DNA of 7,130 nt from JAVBNW01 sp031551255 (GCA_031551255.1 JAVBNW010000110.1:1-7130); one strand, 5' to 3'. Shown: positions 1 through 5,824, counted from the first letter of the stretch. The notes: a model not told the origin generated them from the sequence alone. Numbers and translations: made by a program.

Positions 1-723
1 GCCACGGAGCGCATGGGGCTCAGGGCTACGGCTGCTGCGGTTGCGGCGATTGCCTCTGCCGCTGCGGACGGCCGCGAATGCGTGCGCCTTATCGCCGCGG
101 CGCACGGGCGTGCAGCGGAGCGGAGCGGGCTCGACGCCGCGTTCGGCGCGCGGGATGCGAGGGAGGCCGTCAGGCTGCACATACCGCCGATGGGCGCGCC
201 GATTGGCGGGGATGCACAGGTTGGGCAGATCCACATGTTGGGGGTGGCCGGCAGGCGGGGTTGCGCGTTGCGCATGGAGGCCGTGGCCGTACCGGGCGAA
301 GGGAAGATGCATTTTAACTCGGCCGCGGGGCCGCTGGCGCAGGATGCTGCGCACAACGCGCGCGTGGTGCTTCAGGCGGCCGGGCTGCCGACGCAAGGGC
401 GGGATATCCACTTAAATATCACCGGCGGCGGCAATGTGGATGGGCCTTCTGCCGGGCTTGCGATGGCGCTGGTAATGCTATCGTGTCTCACGGGCAAGGC
501 GCTTCGGCAGGATATCGCCGTGACCGGCGAAATATCGCTGCGGGGAGATGTTTTGCCGGTAGGCGGCATTGCCGAAAAGCTGGCGGCGGCCAGGCGCGTG
601 GGCGCGAAGGCGGTGTTGTTGCCTTGGCAGCCGGGTTCCGCGCAGGAAGACACCCTGCCCGTGACGAATTTATGGGAAGCCGCCGATGCGGCCCTCGTGG
701 AGGGTTGGCCGGCAGGGGCGTAA
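1..723 (+). CDS. lonC: Lon-family ATP-dependent protease, LonC-like, C-terminal part (5' truncated by window)
   Basis: The frame is open from base 1 and ends at TAA 721-723, so about 240 C-terminal residues are visible; the AAA+ ATPase part lies upstream of the window. The visible part is the S16 proteolytic domain, which degrades proteins with a Ser-Lys dyad. The catalytic serine sits in GGGNVDGPSAG (Ser codon 448-450). The catalytic lysine sits in VGGIAEKL (Lys codon 577-579), 43 residues later as usual for Lon. The stretch TGEISLRGDVLPVGG is the conserved strand region between them. The GGGNVDGPSAG wording, the short linker ending in GQIHMLGVAG, and the position just upstream of dnaB favour the clostridial LonC type over housekeeping LonA; this subtype call is from memory of the family. 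The first ~50 visible residues are Ala/Arg-rich and poorly conserved. Any in-frame ATG here, such as base 13, is internal. A strong hairpin follows 50 bases after the stop. Confidence 0.85.
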   Translation, partial: ATERMGLRATAAAVAAIASAAADGRECVRLIAAAHGRAAERSGLDAAFGARDAREAVRLHIPPMGAPIGGDAQVGQIHMLGVAGRRGCALRMEAVAVPGEGKMHFNSAAGPLAQDAAHNARVVLQAAGLPTQGRDIHLNITGGGNVDGPSAGLAMALVMLSCLTGKALRQDIAVTGEISLRGDVLPVGGIAEKLAAARRVGAKAVLLPWQPGSAQEDTLPVTNLWEAADAALVEGWPAGA

Positions 724-773
724 GAGCGGGGAAGGCGCAGGTGAGGGCCTGATGGCATAGCCTCTAAACCCCT

Positions 774-805
774 TTGAAATGCCCGTGTGCGGGCATTTCA
801 ATTTT
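774..805 (+). terminator. Probable intrinsic terminator after the Lon-family gene
   Basis: A perfect 12-bp stem (774-785 with 790-801, core GAAATGCCCG / CGGGCATTTC) closes a four-base TGTG loop and runs directly into TTTT (802-805). It lies 50 bases past the lonC-like stop and 58 bases before dnaB. The T-run is short, so some read-through into dnaB is plausible. The 5' arm can also pair with bases 806-815 (see findings). Confidence 0.7.
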
Positions 806-863
806 CACACGGGCAGTTGAGACCGTTTGAAGCCGGTGTAACAGGATGGGATGGCGATGAACA

Positions 864-2183
864 GTGGAACTTGATGCGCGGATGCAGCCGCACAGCCTGG
901 AGGCCGAAAAGTCGGTGCTGGGCAGCATGCTTCTGGATGAAAACGCGGTAACCGCCGCAGTGGAGACGCTCACGGCAGAGGCGTTTTACGCCCCTGCACA
1001 CAGGGAGATCTTCGCGGCGATGCTAACGCTTAACCAGACGGCTAGGCCGGTGGATTTGGTGACGCTGACGGACGAGCTATACCGCAGGGGCTCGATGGAG
1101 GGCGTGGGCGGCGTTGCCTATCTGGCGGAGCTATCGCGCTATGTGCCTACCACCGTGAACGCGAAGAGCTATGTGCGCATCGTCGAGGAAAAGGCAATTC
1201 TGCGCAGGCTGATCCGAGCATCCGGGCAAATCGGCGAGGATAGCTACGAAGGCGCGAAGCCTGTGCCGGATATATTGGACGAGGCGGAAAAGCGCATTTA
1301 CGACATTGCGATGAAGCGCTCGGGCGACACGCTGGTGCACATCAACCCGCTGTTGATCGACACCATGGCGCGGATTGAGCAGCTTTACATCAACAAGGGC
1401 AAGATCGACGGCGTGCCTTCCGGCTTTGTGGAGCTGGATCACCTGACCACGGGCTTTCACGGCGGCGAGTTCATTCTCGTTGGCGCGCGTCCATCGATGG
1501 GCAAGACGGCGTTTATGCTGAACATCGCGCAATATGCCGCGATGCGCCATAAGAAGACGGTTGCGTACTTTTCGCTGGAGATGCCGCGCGAGCAGCTGAC
1601 CAACCGCATCTTGTGTTCCGAGGCCATGGTGGATATGCAGGCCGTGCGCCAAGGGAACCTGAGCGACGACGACTGGGACAAGCTCGCCCGAGCCATGGGA
1701 CCGCTCGCGCAATCGCCGATCTATATGGACGATACGTCCTCCATCACCATACCCGAGCTGCGCTCGCGCTGCCGCAGGATGCAAATCGAGCGCGGGCTCG
1801 ATCTTGTGCTCATCGACTACCTGCAATTGATGAATGCTGAAAACTCCAAGGCTTCCAACCGTCAAGGAGAGATCAGCGAGATTTCGCGGCAGCTCAAGAT
1901 TCTATCTCAAGAGCTGAAGGTGCCGATTATCGTCGGCTCGCAGCTGTCCCGCGCGCTGGAAAACCGGCCGAATCACCGGCCGGTGTTGTCGGATCTTAGG
2001 GATTCGGGCGCGATCGAGCAGGATGCGGATGTCGTGATGTTTTTGTATCGCGACGAGTATTATAACGTCGATACCGAGGATAAGGGCATCGCCGAGGTGA
2101 TCATGGCCAAACAGAGGAATGGCCCGTTGGGCACGATTCGCCTGGGGTATTTGGATCGGTATACGAGGTTTGCCAATATGTAG
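864..2183 (+). CDS. dnaB: Replicative DNA helicase DnaB (DnaC in Bacillus nomenclature)
   Basis: This 439-residue protein is full length for the hexameric 5'-3' helicase that unwinds DNA at the replication fork. The N-terminal domain covers about residues 7-105 (QPHSLEAEKSVLGSMLLDE is the family's opening). A linker follows, then the RecA-like ATPase domain from about residue 180. Visible motifs are Walker A GARPSMGKT (207-215, Lys214), the catalytic glutamate in FSLEM (Glu239), Walker B LVLIDYLQL (314-322, Asp318), the sensor-like SQLSR (Gln360), SDLRDSGAIEQDADV (376-390) and the arginine-finger hairpin AKQRNGP (415-421). I chose GTG 864 because it gives the usual short leader before the conserved QPH; the next in-frame start, ATG 882, would remove it. 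The upstream GGGATGG (848-854) is only a weak ribosome binding site. The neighbouring Lon-family gene fits the gene order seen in Clostridia. Nothing is damaged or missing. Confidence 0.97.
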   Translation: MELDARMQPHSLEAEKSVLGSMLLDENAVTAAVETLTAEAFYAPAHREIFAAMLTLNQTARPVDLVTLTDELYRRGSMEGVGGVAYLAELSRYVPTTVNAKSYVRIVEEKAILRRLIRASGQIGEDSYEGAKPVPDILDEAEKRIYDIAMKRSGDTLVHINPLLIDTMARIEQLYINKGKIDGVPSGFVELDHLTTGFHGGEFILVGARPSMGKTAFMLNIAQYAAMRHKKTVAYFSLEMPREQLTNRILCSEAMVDMQAVRQGNLSDDDWDKLARAMGPLAQSPIYMDDTSSITIPELRSRCRRMQIERGLDLVLIDYLQLMNAENSKASNRQGEISEISRQLKILSQELKVPIIVGSQLSRALENRPNHRPVLSDLRDSGAIEQDADVVMFLYRDEYYNVDTEDKGIAEVIMAKQRNGPLGTIRLGYLDRYTRFANM

Positions 2184-2270
2184 ACGGGCCTGCCCTCGTC
2201 GTCGCGGGCCTCATATCGCTCGCTTCCGCGCTGCGGCACGAAAGCTCGTTCATTCTGCCGCTCCTCCTCT

Positions 2271-2300
2271 TCCATAAAAGCACTGCGGCGCTTTTATGGA
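2271..2300. repeat. 11-bp perfect hairpin after dnaB
   Basis: TCCATAAAAGC (2271-2281) pairs perfectly with GCTTTTATGGA (2290-2300) around an eight-base loop. It starts 88 bases after the dnaB stop. There is no T-run after it on either strand, so it is not a classic intrinsic terminator. Its bases also take part in a larger competing inverted repeat (2276-2371). Confidence 0.6.
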
Positions 2301-2371
2301 TAGGGGACGACGAAGAAAACGCGGAGCTCGCGCTTTTCGTTCCCCTCCCTCAAAAGCGTCGCAGTGATTTT
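2276..2371. repeat. 20-base inverted repeat enclosing a 96-base imperfect hairpin
   Basis: Bases 2276-2295 match the reverse complement of 2352-2371 at 18 of 20 positions; one of the two differences would be a G-U pair in plus-strand RNA. Inside the 56-base loop, AGGGGA (2302-2307) faces TCCCCT (2341-2346), and AAAACGCG (2316-2323) can pair with CGCG-C-TTTT (2329-2337) around GAGCT. The whole segment could thus fold as one long structured hairpin. It could be a dnaB terminator or 3' stabiliser, or a REP/MITE-like dispersed element; one window cannot decide. Confidence 0.55.
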
Positions 2372-2605
2372 GCGGATGAAGAACGCCGAAGCGGAAATAA
2401 CGTTGTCGGGTTGTTTCTGCGACCCAGCCCGGAGCGCGGCAGAGAGAAAAGACGAAGGACAGGCATGTCCAGTTGCGCCTGATTGGAATTGGACGTGGAA
2501 GCAATCCGCCGATAGGATTCGGATGCGGTGAGAAAGTGCCGGATAGGGCCTTTGAATCGACAAATGGGGCCGCCAATATCATGCTTTATAGTAAAGAATG
2601 TTAAG

Positions 2606-2634
2606 TTGCATATCACAAACAATGGGCTTATGCT
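2606..2634 (+). promoter_or_regulatory. Candidate sigma-70-type promoter for the MBL-fold gene
   Basis: TTGCAT (2606-2611) and TATGCT (2629-2634) are separated by 17 bases in an AT-rich stretch, with the ribosome binding site 24 bases beyond the -10. The matches to consensus are only moderate (three and four of six), so this rests mainly on spacing and position. Confidence 0.35.
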
Positions 2635-2649
2635 ATCGATAAGATTGTT
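2618..2649. promoter_or_regulatory. Inverted repeat over the candidate -10, possible operator or leader hairpin
   Basis: AACAAT (2618-2623) pairs with ATTGTT (2644-2649), and CTTAT (2627-2631) with ATAAG (2639-2643), leaving GGG unpaired on the left and a seven-base centre. It overlaps the proposed -10 and ends nine bases before the ribosome binding site. It could be a repressor site, or a 5' leader hairpin if transcription starts further upstream. Confidence 0.4.
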
Positions 2650-2673
2650 GTCATGGAGAAGGAGGCGGCCCCT

Positions 2674-3522
2674 ATGAAGACCACGGCGTATGTTGTTAAA
2701 GAGCTTGCCAAGGGCGTTTTCGAGATCGGGGAGTTTGACTGCGGCTCGATGTTTTTGATTGTGGGGAAGGAAAAGGCGCTGCTGATCGACGCGGGCATCG
2801 GCATCGGAGATATCCGCGCTGCCGTCCAAAAGCTTACCGACAAGCCGGTGACATTGGTGCTGACGCACAGCCACCTGGATCACATCGGCAATGCGCCCGC
2901 CTTTGAAGCCGCGTATATTTCCAAAGAGGATCTGCCTGTCGTCGCACAGGGCGGCGGGGTGAACGTTACGCTGGATAAGCGCAAACAATACGCCGGCTTC
3001 ATCGCCGGGCGCAGCGGCCTTACATATGATTACGATTTGGATGTGGATATGCAGGAGTGGGACGGATCGAATCTTGACCTGATTCCGATAGAGGACGGGC
3101 ATGTGTTCGATCTGGGAGGCCGCAAGGTGACCGCCTACGCTTGCCCCGGCCACACGCCCGGCTCGATGGTGCTCTTAGACGATCAGAGCCGTATTTTGTT
3201 CCTGGGCGACGCACTGAACTGCAACTTGCTGCTGGGCGGTACGACGATCGAAAGGGCGTTGGGGTTTCTCGAGCGCCTCGAGGCGATGGGGGATAGCTAC
3301 GACTGCTTCTACAATGGTCATTACGATTATCGCCCCTGCGGCGAGCCGCTGGACGCCTGCGTACTGCCCGATGCCATCGCCGCCTGCCGCGCGCTGGTGG
3401 GCGGAAATTATAAGACGACGCTCGTGCCGTCGCCGCTGCCCATCTTCCCCGACCGGGAGATGATGGTAGTGGGCAAGGCGATGATCGCCTTTGACCCGGA
3501 GAGAATTCTGGAGCCGAAGTAG
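2674..3522 (+). CDS. Metallo-beta-lactamase-fold hydrolase
   Basis: This 282-residue protein is complete and has all the metal ligands of a dinuclear zinc hydrolase: THSHLDH (His65, His67, Asp69, His70), His160 in CPGHTPGS, Asp179 in FLGDA and His216 in YNGHYD. It has no signal peptide, so it is probably cytoplasmic. The family includes glyoxalase II-like thioesterases, lactonases and phosphodiesterases; the sequence does not show which substrate this one uses. There is no extra flavodoxin or rhodanese domain. I chose ATG 2674 because AAGGAGG (2659-2665) lies eight bases before it. The in-frame ATG 2653 would place that ribosome binding site inside the gene and add seven residues. It stands alone on the plus strand between the long post-dnaB gap and a convergent terminator. 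Any functional link with dnaB is doubtful. Confidence 0.92.
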   Translation: MKTTAYVVKELAKGVFEIGEFDCGSMFLIVGKEKALLIDAGIGIGDIRAAVQKLTDKPVTLVLTHSHLDHIGNAPAFEAAYISKEDLPVVAQGGGVNVTLDKRKQYAGFIAGRSGLTYDYDLDVDMQEWDGSNLDLIPIEDGHVFDLGGRKVTAYACPGHTPGSMVLLDDQSRILFLGDALNCNLLLGGTTIERALGFLERLEAMGDSYDCFYNGHYDYRPCGEPLDACVLPDAIAACRALVGGNYKTTLVPSPLPIFPDREMMVVGKAMIAFDPERILEPK

Positions 3523-3644
3523 GAACAAAACTGCATGCCGAACGACGCCACGAAAATAAATACCAGCAGGATGCCGTTCAGCGCCGCTCCTTTGTCGCCC
3601 TTCGCACACCCGGGCGTTTCGGATTTTATAGCAAACGAACCCTT

Positions 3645-3674
3645 TCTTGCGTAGGAAAGAAATGCAAGATTTTT
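3645..3674 (+). terminator. Weak candidate terminator for the MBL-fold gene
   Basis: TCTTGC (3645-3650) pairs with GCAAGA (3664-3669) around a 13-base loop, followed at once by TTTTT (3670-3674). The stem is only 6 bp and AT-rich, so it is weaker than the hairpin 9 bases further on. Confidence 0.3.
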
Positions 3675-3682
3675 GAGAAACC

Positions 3683-3715
3683 CCGAGAGAGACGGGCAAA
3701 GCCCGTCTCTCTCGG
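3683..3715. terminator. Strong 15-bp hairpin between convergent genes, probable bidirectional terminator
   Basis: CCGAGAGAGACGGGC (3683-3697) pairs perfectly with 3701-3715 around AAA. On the plus strand it is followed by CATATTTTC. On the minus strand it is followed by GG, TTT and a mixed CTC. It lies 23 bases past the stop of the minus-strand small membrane protein gene and 160 bases past the MBL stop. It sits where the two transcription directions meet, the expected place for a shared terminator. No gene is visible in the rest of 3523-3738. Confidence 0.8.
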
Positions 3716-3738
3716 CATATTTTCAATGAAAATTCTCC

Positions 3739-3915
3739 TTAGAAGGGCATAGCTCCAGAGAGCAAATCGGCCGCCTGCGAAAATATTTCGCCGATGGCGA
3801 ATAGGCATGCAATGGACCCCAACGCGCACAGTACAATCAGCACGACGCGCAATGCGGGCATGGGCAACCGCTTCCTATAGTAGTTGTAGCGGCTCTCCTC
3901 AGGGTTTCTCAGCAT
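3739..3915 (-). CDS. Small single-pass membrane protein, unknown function (58 aa)
   Basis: I do not recognise the family. The product would be 58 residues: a charged N-terminus rich in Arg, Tyr and Glu (1-17), one hydrophobic helix (about 21-43, from ALRVVLIVLCALG to LFAIG), and a short tail ending in GAMPF. Positive charge before the helix suggests that the N-terminus is cytoplasmic. I chose ATG 3915 because GAAGGGGG and AGGAGG lie upstream (3923-3935). The longer in-frame start at 3951 has CCTCC-like bases before it instead of a ribosome binding site. It follows trmL on the same strand after an 82-base gap, so it may be co-transcribed with trmL, and a strong hairpin closes it. Being so short, it is supported by the start signal, the hydrophobic profile and its position rather than by homology. 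Confidence 0.6.
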   Translation of the reverse strand: MLRNPEESRYNYYRKRLPMPALRVVLIVLCALGSIACLFAIGEIFSQAADLLSGAMPF

Positions 3916-3997
3916 AACGGCGCCCCCTTCCTCCTCGATCTTCTTACTCATTAAACGGAGGAAAAAGGGAAAAAGTTGTCGATAGAATGTTATGTTT

Positions 3998-4474
3998 TTA
4001 TGGCAAGGAACCTTGTGCAAGCAAGCTGGGAAATCCTTGTTGCCGCAGCGCCTCAAATAGCACGATGGCGACGGAATTGGATAGGTTCAGCGAGCGCGCG
4101 CCGGAGAGAATCGGAATGCGCAGGCACTCGGGCTCGTTTGCCCTGAGCATATCCTCCGGAAGGCCTCGTGTTTCCGGGCCGAAGATAAGGCAATCTTCCG
4201 ACCCGAAGCGCACTTGTGCATAGCTTCGCGGCGCCTTTGTCGAAAGGTAGTAGCGCTTTCTTGTGCCGAGCGCCCGGTCGCACTCCGTCCAATCGGCATG
4301 TACATGCAGCTTGAGAAGATGCCAATAGTCCAACCCTGCTCTGCGCACATGCTTTTCGTCGATTGAGAAGCCGAGTGGCTCTACCAAGTGCAGTTCGCTT
4401 CCCGTTGCGGCGCAGGTACGCGATATATTGCCGGTGTTTTGCGGTATCTCCGGCTCGTATAGTACGATGTGCAC
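3998..4474 (-). CDS. trmL: tRNA (cytidine/uridine-34 2'-O)-methyltransferase TrmL
   Basis: This 158-residue protein is a complete stand-alone SPOUT methyltransferase of the TrmL/YibK type. Known members methylate the 2'-OH of the wobble base in certain tRNA-Leu species, using S-adenosylmethionine, as homodimers. Visible hallmarks are the opening HIVLYEPEIPQNTGNISR, the conserved HLVEPLGF (29-36) and RRAGLDYW (44-51), and the trefoil-knot cofactor motifs FGPETRGLP (98-106) and IPILSGARSLNLSNSVAIVLFE (120-141, split here as IPILSGARSLNLSN and SVAIVLFE). The start is GTG 4474, with GAGGGGG (4482-4488) seven bases before it. The C-terminus matches the usual family end. A 267-base gap separates it from the DUF2752 gene upstream, so it may have its own promoter, though I could not identify one. 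No key residue is missing. Confidence 0.95.
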   Translation of the reverse strand: MHIVLYEPEIPQNTGNISRTCAATGSELHLVEPLGFSIDEKHVRRAGLDYWHLLKLHVHADWTECDRALGTRKRYYLSTKAPRSYAQVRFGSEDCLIFGPETRGLPEDMLRANEPECLRIPILSGARSLNLSNSVAIVLFEALRQQGFPSLLAQGSLP

Positions 4475-4675
4475 GGATTTTCCCCCTCGGCGCAGTGCGC
4501 GCGAAACTCTCTTGACGATGCGACGTATAAGCTAAAGGAGGTTAGCCTGACGGGAGTTATCCGAACCCGCCTAAAACGGCTGATTTCGGCCAGTTTCCGC
4601 GTTGCCGTCGGTTGGCGCAGCCCGGCTATGCCGCCCTTCGCCGCCTTGCCCTGCCCCCGCGCTCTCGCAAAACTC

Positions 4676-4725
4676 TTCGACCCCAAACCGCCCTCGCAAG
4701 GCGGTTTGGGGCGCATGAGCTCGAA
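4676..4725. repeat. 12-bp hairpin with flanking TTCGA/TCGAA arms between the DUF2752 gene and trmL
   Basis: CCCCAAACCGCC (4681-4692) pairs perfectly with GGCGGTTTGGGG (4700-4711) around CTCGCAA. Outer bases TTCGA (4676-4680) and TCGAA (4721-4725) extend the symmetry with a nine-base bulge. It begins 30 bases past the DUF2752 stop in the direction of transcription. No T-run follows directly, only TTTT about nine bases later, so it is either a weak terminator or a REP-like intergenic palindrome. The rest of 4489-4741 is GC-rich and shows no gene I can support. Confidence 0.55.
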
Positions 4726-4741
4726 TCCCGCTACCCTACCA

Positions 4742-5158
4742 TCAGACGGGAGCCAGAAACGCAAGCGCGGGCAGGTTGCGCAGCACGCCAAACAGCAAAA
4801 ACAGCGCGCCAATGCAGGCGACCACCCATGGGTTGAGCGGTATTTGCCTTAGCACATACCGCCCGGCGATCATGTGCACGAGCTCTGCAAGCACGATATA
4901 GGCGACGACCGGCAAAAGAGGGGTTAAAAACAAGTTGTAGCCGAGCGCCGCGCGGATATCCAAGTGGAAAAGCGCATGTAGTGCCCGGGTACCGCCGCAT
5001 CCGGGACAGTATCGCCCCGTCAGAGCGCGCACCATGCAAAACGACACCGGGCTGACCGCTGGATCGTGGACAAACACGTAGACGCAAAGAGCGCCGAGAG
5101 CCGCGCACGCGGCAATTCCCAGCGCCCTTGAACGGATTTTATGGCTAATAGATGTCAT
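4742..5158 (-). CDS. DUF2752 family membrane protein
   Basis: This 138-residue protein carries the DUF2752 signature CPGCGGTRALHALFHLDIRA (51-70), followed by the usual ALGYN (71-75). Three hydrophobic segments are visible, at about 12-30, 72-93 and 110-126, with the Cys-rich signature just after the first. The two cysteines of CPGC (51, 54) plus Cys41 could bind metal or form a disulfide; this is inference. The function of the family is not established. The start ATG 5158 lies inside the last codons of the upstream zinc-ribbon/dispanin gene, which stops at 5145, a 14-base overlap in a different frame. No ribosome binding site is visible before it, so translation is probably coupled to that gene. 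A Clostridia-type pairing of DUF2752 with CD225-like proteins is familiar, which supports a shared role at the membrane. Confidence 0.9.
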   Translation of the reverse strand: MTSISHKIRSRALGIAACAALGALCVYVFVHDPAVSPVSFCMVRALTGRYCPGCGGTRALHALFHLDIRAALGYNLFLTPLLPVVAYIVLAELVHMIAGRYVLRQIPLNPWVVACIGALFLLFGVLRNLPALAFLAPV

Positions 5159-5774
5159 AGAGGCTGTCGAACAGACCGTAGCTGCCGTACATCGATGCGG
5201 AACTGGCGATCATAACCACGATGAGCACGATGCCGGCGACGGCCAAGCCAAGCGTTACCCAGAAGAGAATCTTCGCCACCTTAGCCATCGACTTGGCACC
5301 CTCGTAGTCGCCTTGATTATACTTGCTGGACACCATGGCGCTGAACACGATGCCCACGATGCCGGGAATGGTGCCCAGGCAAGAGCAAAGCGACAGGATC
5401 GTCATGATGATGTTGCCTGCCAGGAATGTGGCCGGCTTGGGAGGCAGCTGCTGCTGATATCCGCCAAAGGGCGGCTGGCCGTAAGGAGGCTGGCCCTGTT
5501 GGTAAGGCTGTTGCGGGGCCTGCTGGTAGGGCTGCTGATACGGCTGCTGCGGTTGTTGGTAGGGCGACGAGTCGGGCTGCGCGGGTTGGCCCGTCGGCGC
5601 TTGCTGCTGGGGCTGAGGCGCTTCCTGCGCGGAGGGGGCTTCAGGGGTGTGGGGCGCCTCGCCTTCGGCATGGATATGGGGCTGCGCACCGGGCGCCGCG
5701 GGGAGCGGTTCCAGGCAGTTGGTGCAGCGCTGCGCCGCATCGGAGTTTGGGGCTCCGCATTTAGGGCAATACAT
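5145..5774 (-). CDS. Zinc-ribbon, Pro/Gln-linker, CD225/dispanin-like membrane protein (paralogue A)
   Basis: This 209-residue protein has three parts. Residues 1-25 form a zinc ribbon with CPKC (Cys3, Cys6) and CTNC (Cys17, Cys20). Residues 26-110 form a disordered linker rich in Pro, Gln, Ala and Tyr, with four PYQQ units. Residues 111-192 form a two-helix membrane domain. The latter reads as CD225/dispanin: a first helix with a Cys pair (LSLCSCLG), a conserved loop SSKYNQGDYEGAKSMAKVAKI, then a second helix (about 166-192). This is the fold of vertebrate IFITM proteins. Its bacterial function is unknown. I chose ATG 5774 because GGGAGG (5782-5787) is seven bases away; the ATG at 5780 would leave only one base. 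It lies 50 bases after paralogue B and overlaps the DUF2752 gene, so the three form an operon. Over the 59 residues starting at PPKP it shares 46 identities with paralogue B. Confidence 0.88.
   Translation of the reverse strand: MYCPKCGAPNSDAAQRCTNCLEPLPAAPGAQPHIHAEGEAPHTPEAPSAQEAPQPQQQAPTGQPAQPDSSPYQQPQQPYQQPYQQAPQQPYQQGQPPYGQPPFGGYQQQLPPKPATFLAGNIIMTILSLCSCLGTIPGIVGIVFSAMVSSKYNQGDYEGAKSMAKVAKILFWVTLGLAVAGIVLIVVMIASSASMYGSYGLFDSLYDIY
5496..5564 (-). repeat. PYQQ-repeat segment in the linker of paralogue A
   Basis: The linker holds four PYQQ units (starting at residues 71, 78, 82 and 90), seen in the plus strand as repeated CTGCTGATA/CTGTTGGTA-type blocks. The units are irregularly spaced. 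Paralogue B has a linker 24 residues shorter and only one such unit (PYQQ near residue 83), so repeat expansion or contraction explains most of the length difference. Confidence 0.6.
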
Positions 5775-5824
5775 GGTCATACCTCCCGGTAACATATCGT
5801 CTGGTATCGCAGGTGGCCTTGCCG

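Larger units (their letters stand above)
2184..2673 (+). other. Long intergenic region between dnaB and the MBL-fold gene
   Basis: The 490 bases carry no convincing gene. Minus-strand open frames of 89 and 110 residues exist, but they begin at TTG (2563) or at ATG 2582 without a ribosome binding site and resemble no family I recognise. What can be seen is a set of overlapping inverted repeats close to the dnaB stop (2271-2371), a small hairpin GGACA/TGTCC (2457-2470), and an AT-rich promoter-like stretch with an inverted repeat just before the next gene (2584-2650). The GC-rich middle (about 2372-2560) shows no structure I can interpret. Confidence 0.6.

Noticed and set aside
851..874. Seven-codon plus-strand frame (MAMNSGT) overlapping the dnaB start
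   Set aside because: It could be a leader peptide, but it has no clear ribosome binding site, no regulatory codon run, and a chance frame of this length is expected.
1131..1865. 244-residue minus-strand open frame inside dnaB
   Set aside because: It is a shadow of the dnaB coding sequence with a His/Arg/Val-biased composition and no motif.
2060..2275. 71-residue minus-strand frame overlapping the end of dnaB
   Set aside because: More than half is the antisense of the conserved dnaB C-terminus; the charged beginning (MEEEERQNERAF) alone does not support a gene.
2250..2582. Overlapping minus-strand open frames of 110 and 89 residues after dnaB
   Set aside because: One starts at TTG and the other at an ATG without a ribosome binding site. 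They share the same DNA, run across the inverted repeats, and show no recognisable domain.
3525..3605. Hydrophobic minus-strand reading (GAALNGILLVFIFVASFGMQF) just beyond the MBL stop
   Set aside because: It looks like a membrane helix but has no suitable start codon or ribosome binding site, lies beyond a strong terminator, and reads on into the antisense of the MBL gene. It could be a gene remnant; not enough to annotate.
4715..4743. tRNA 3'-end look-alike (GCTCGAATCCCGCTACCCTACCA)
   Set aside because: The T-arm stem does not pair, position 54 is C instead of T, and no matching acceptor strand or anticodon arm lies upstream.
4469..4852. 127-residue plus-strand open frame running from inside trmL through the spacer into the DUF2752 gene
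   Set aside because: It is antisense to two well-supported genes at its ends, its Arg/Pro/Ala-rich product resembles GC-rich noise, and its ATG has no ribosome binding site. The AAGGAGG inside it has only a CTG at a suitable distance.
5490..5565. Repeat block in paralogue A considered as a CRISPR or tandem DNA repeat
   Set aside because: It is in-frame coding sequence for PYQQ units with irregular spacing and no spacer-repeat structure.
5313..5792. 159-residue plus-strand open frame opposite paralogue A
   Set aside because: It is the Arg/Leu/Gly-rich antisense of the Pro/Gln-rich linker, an effect of low-complexity coding sequence.
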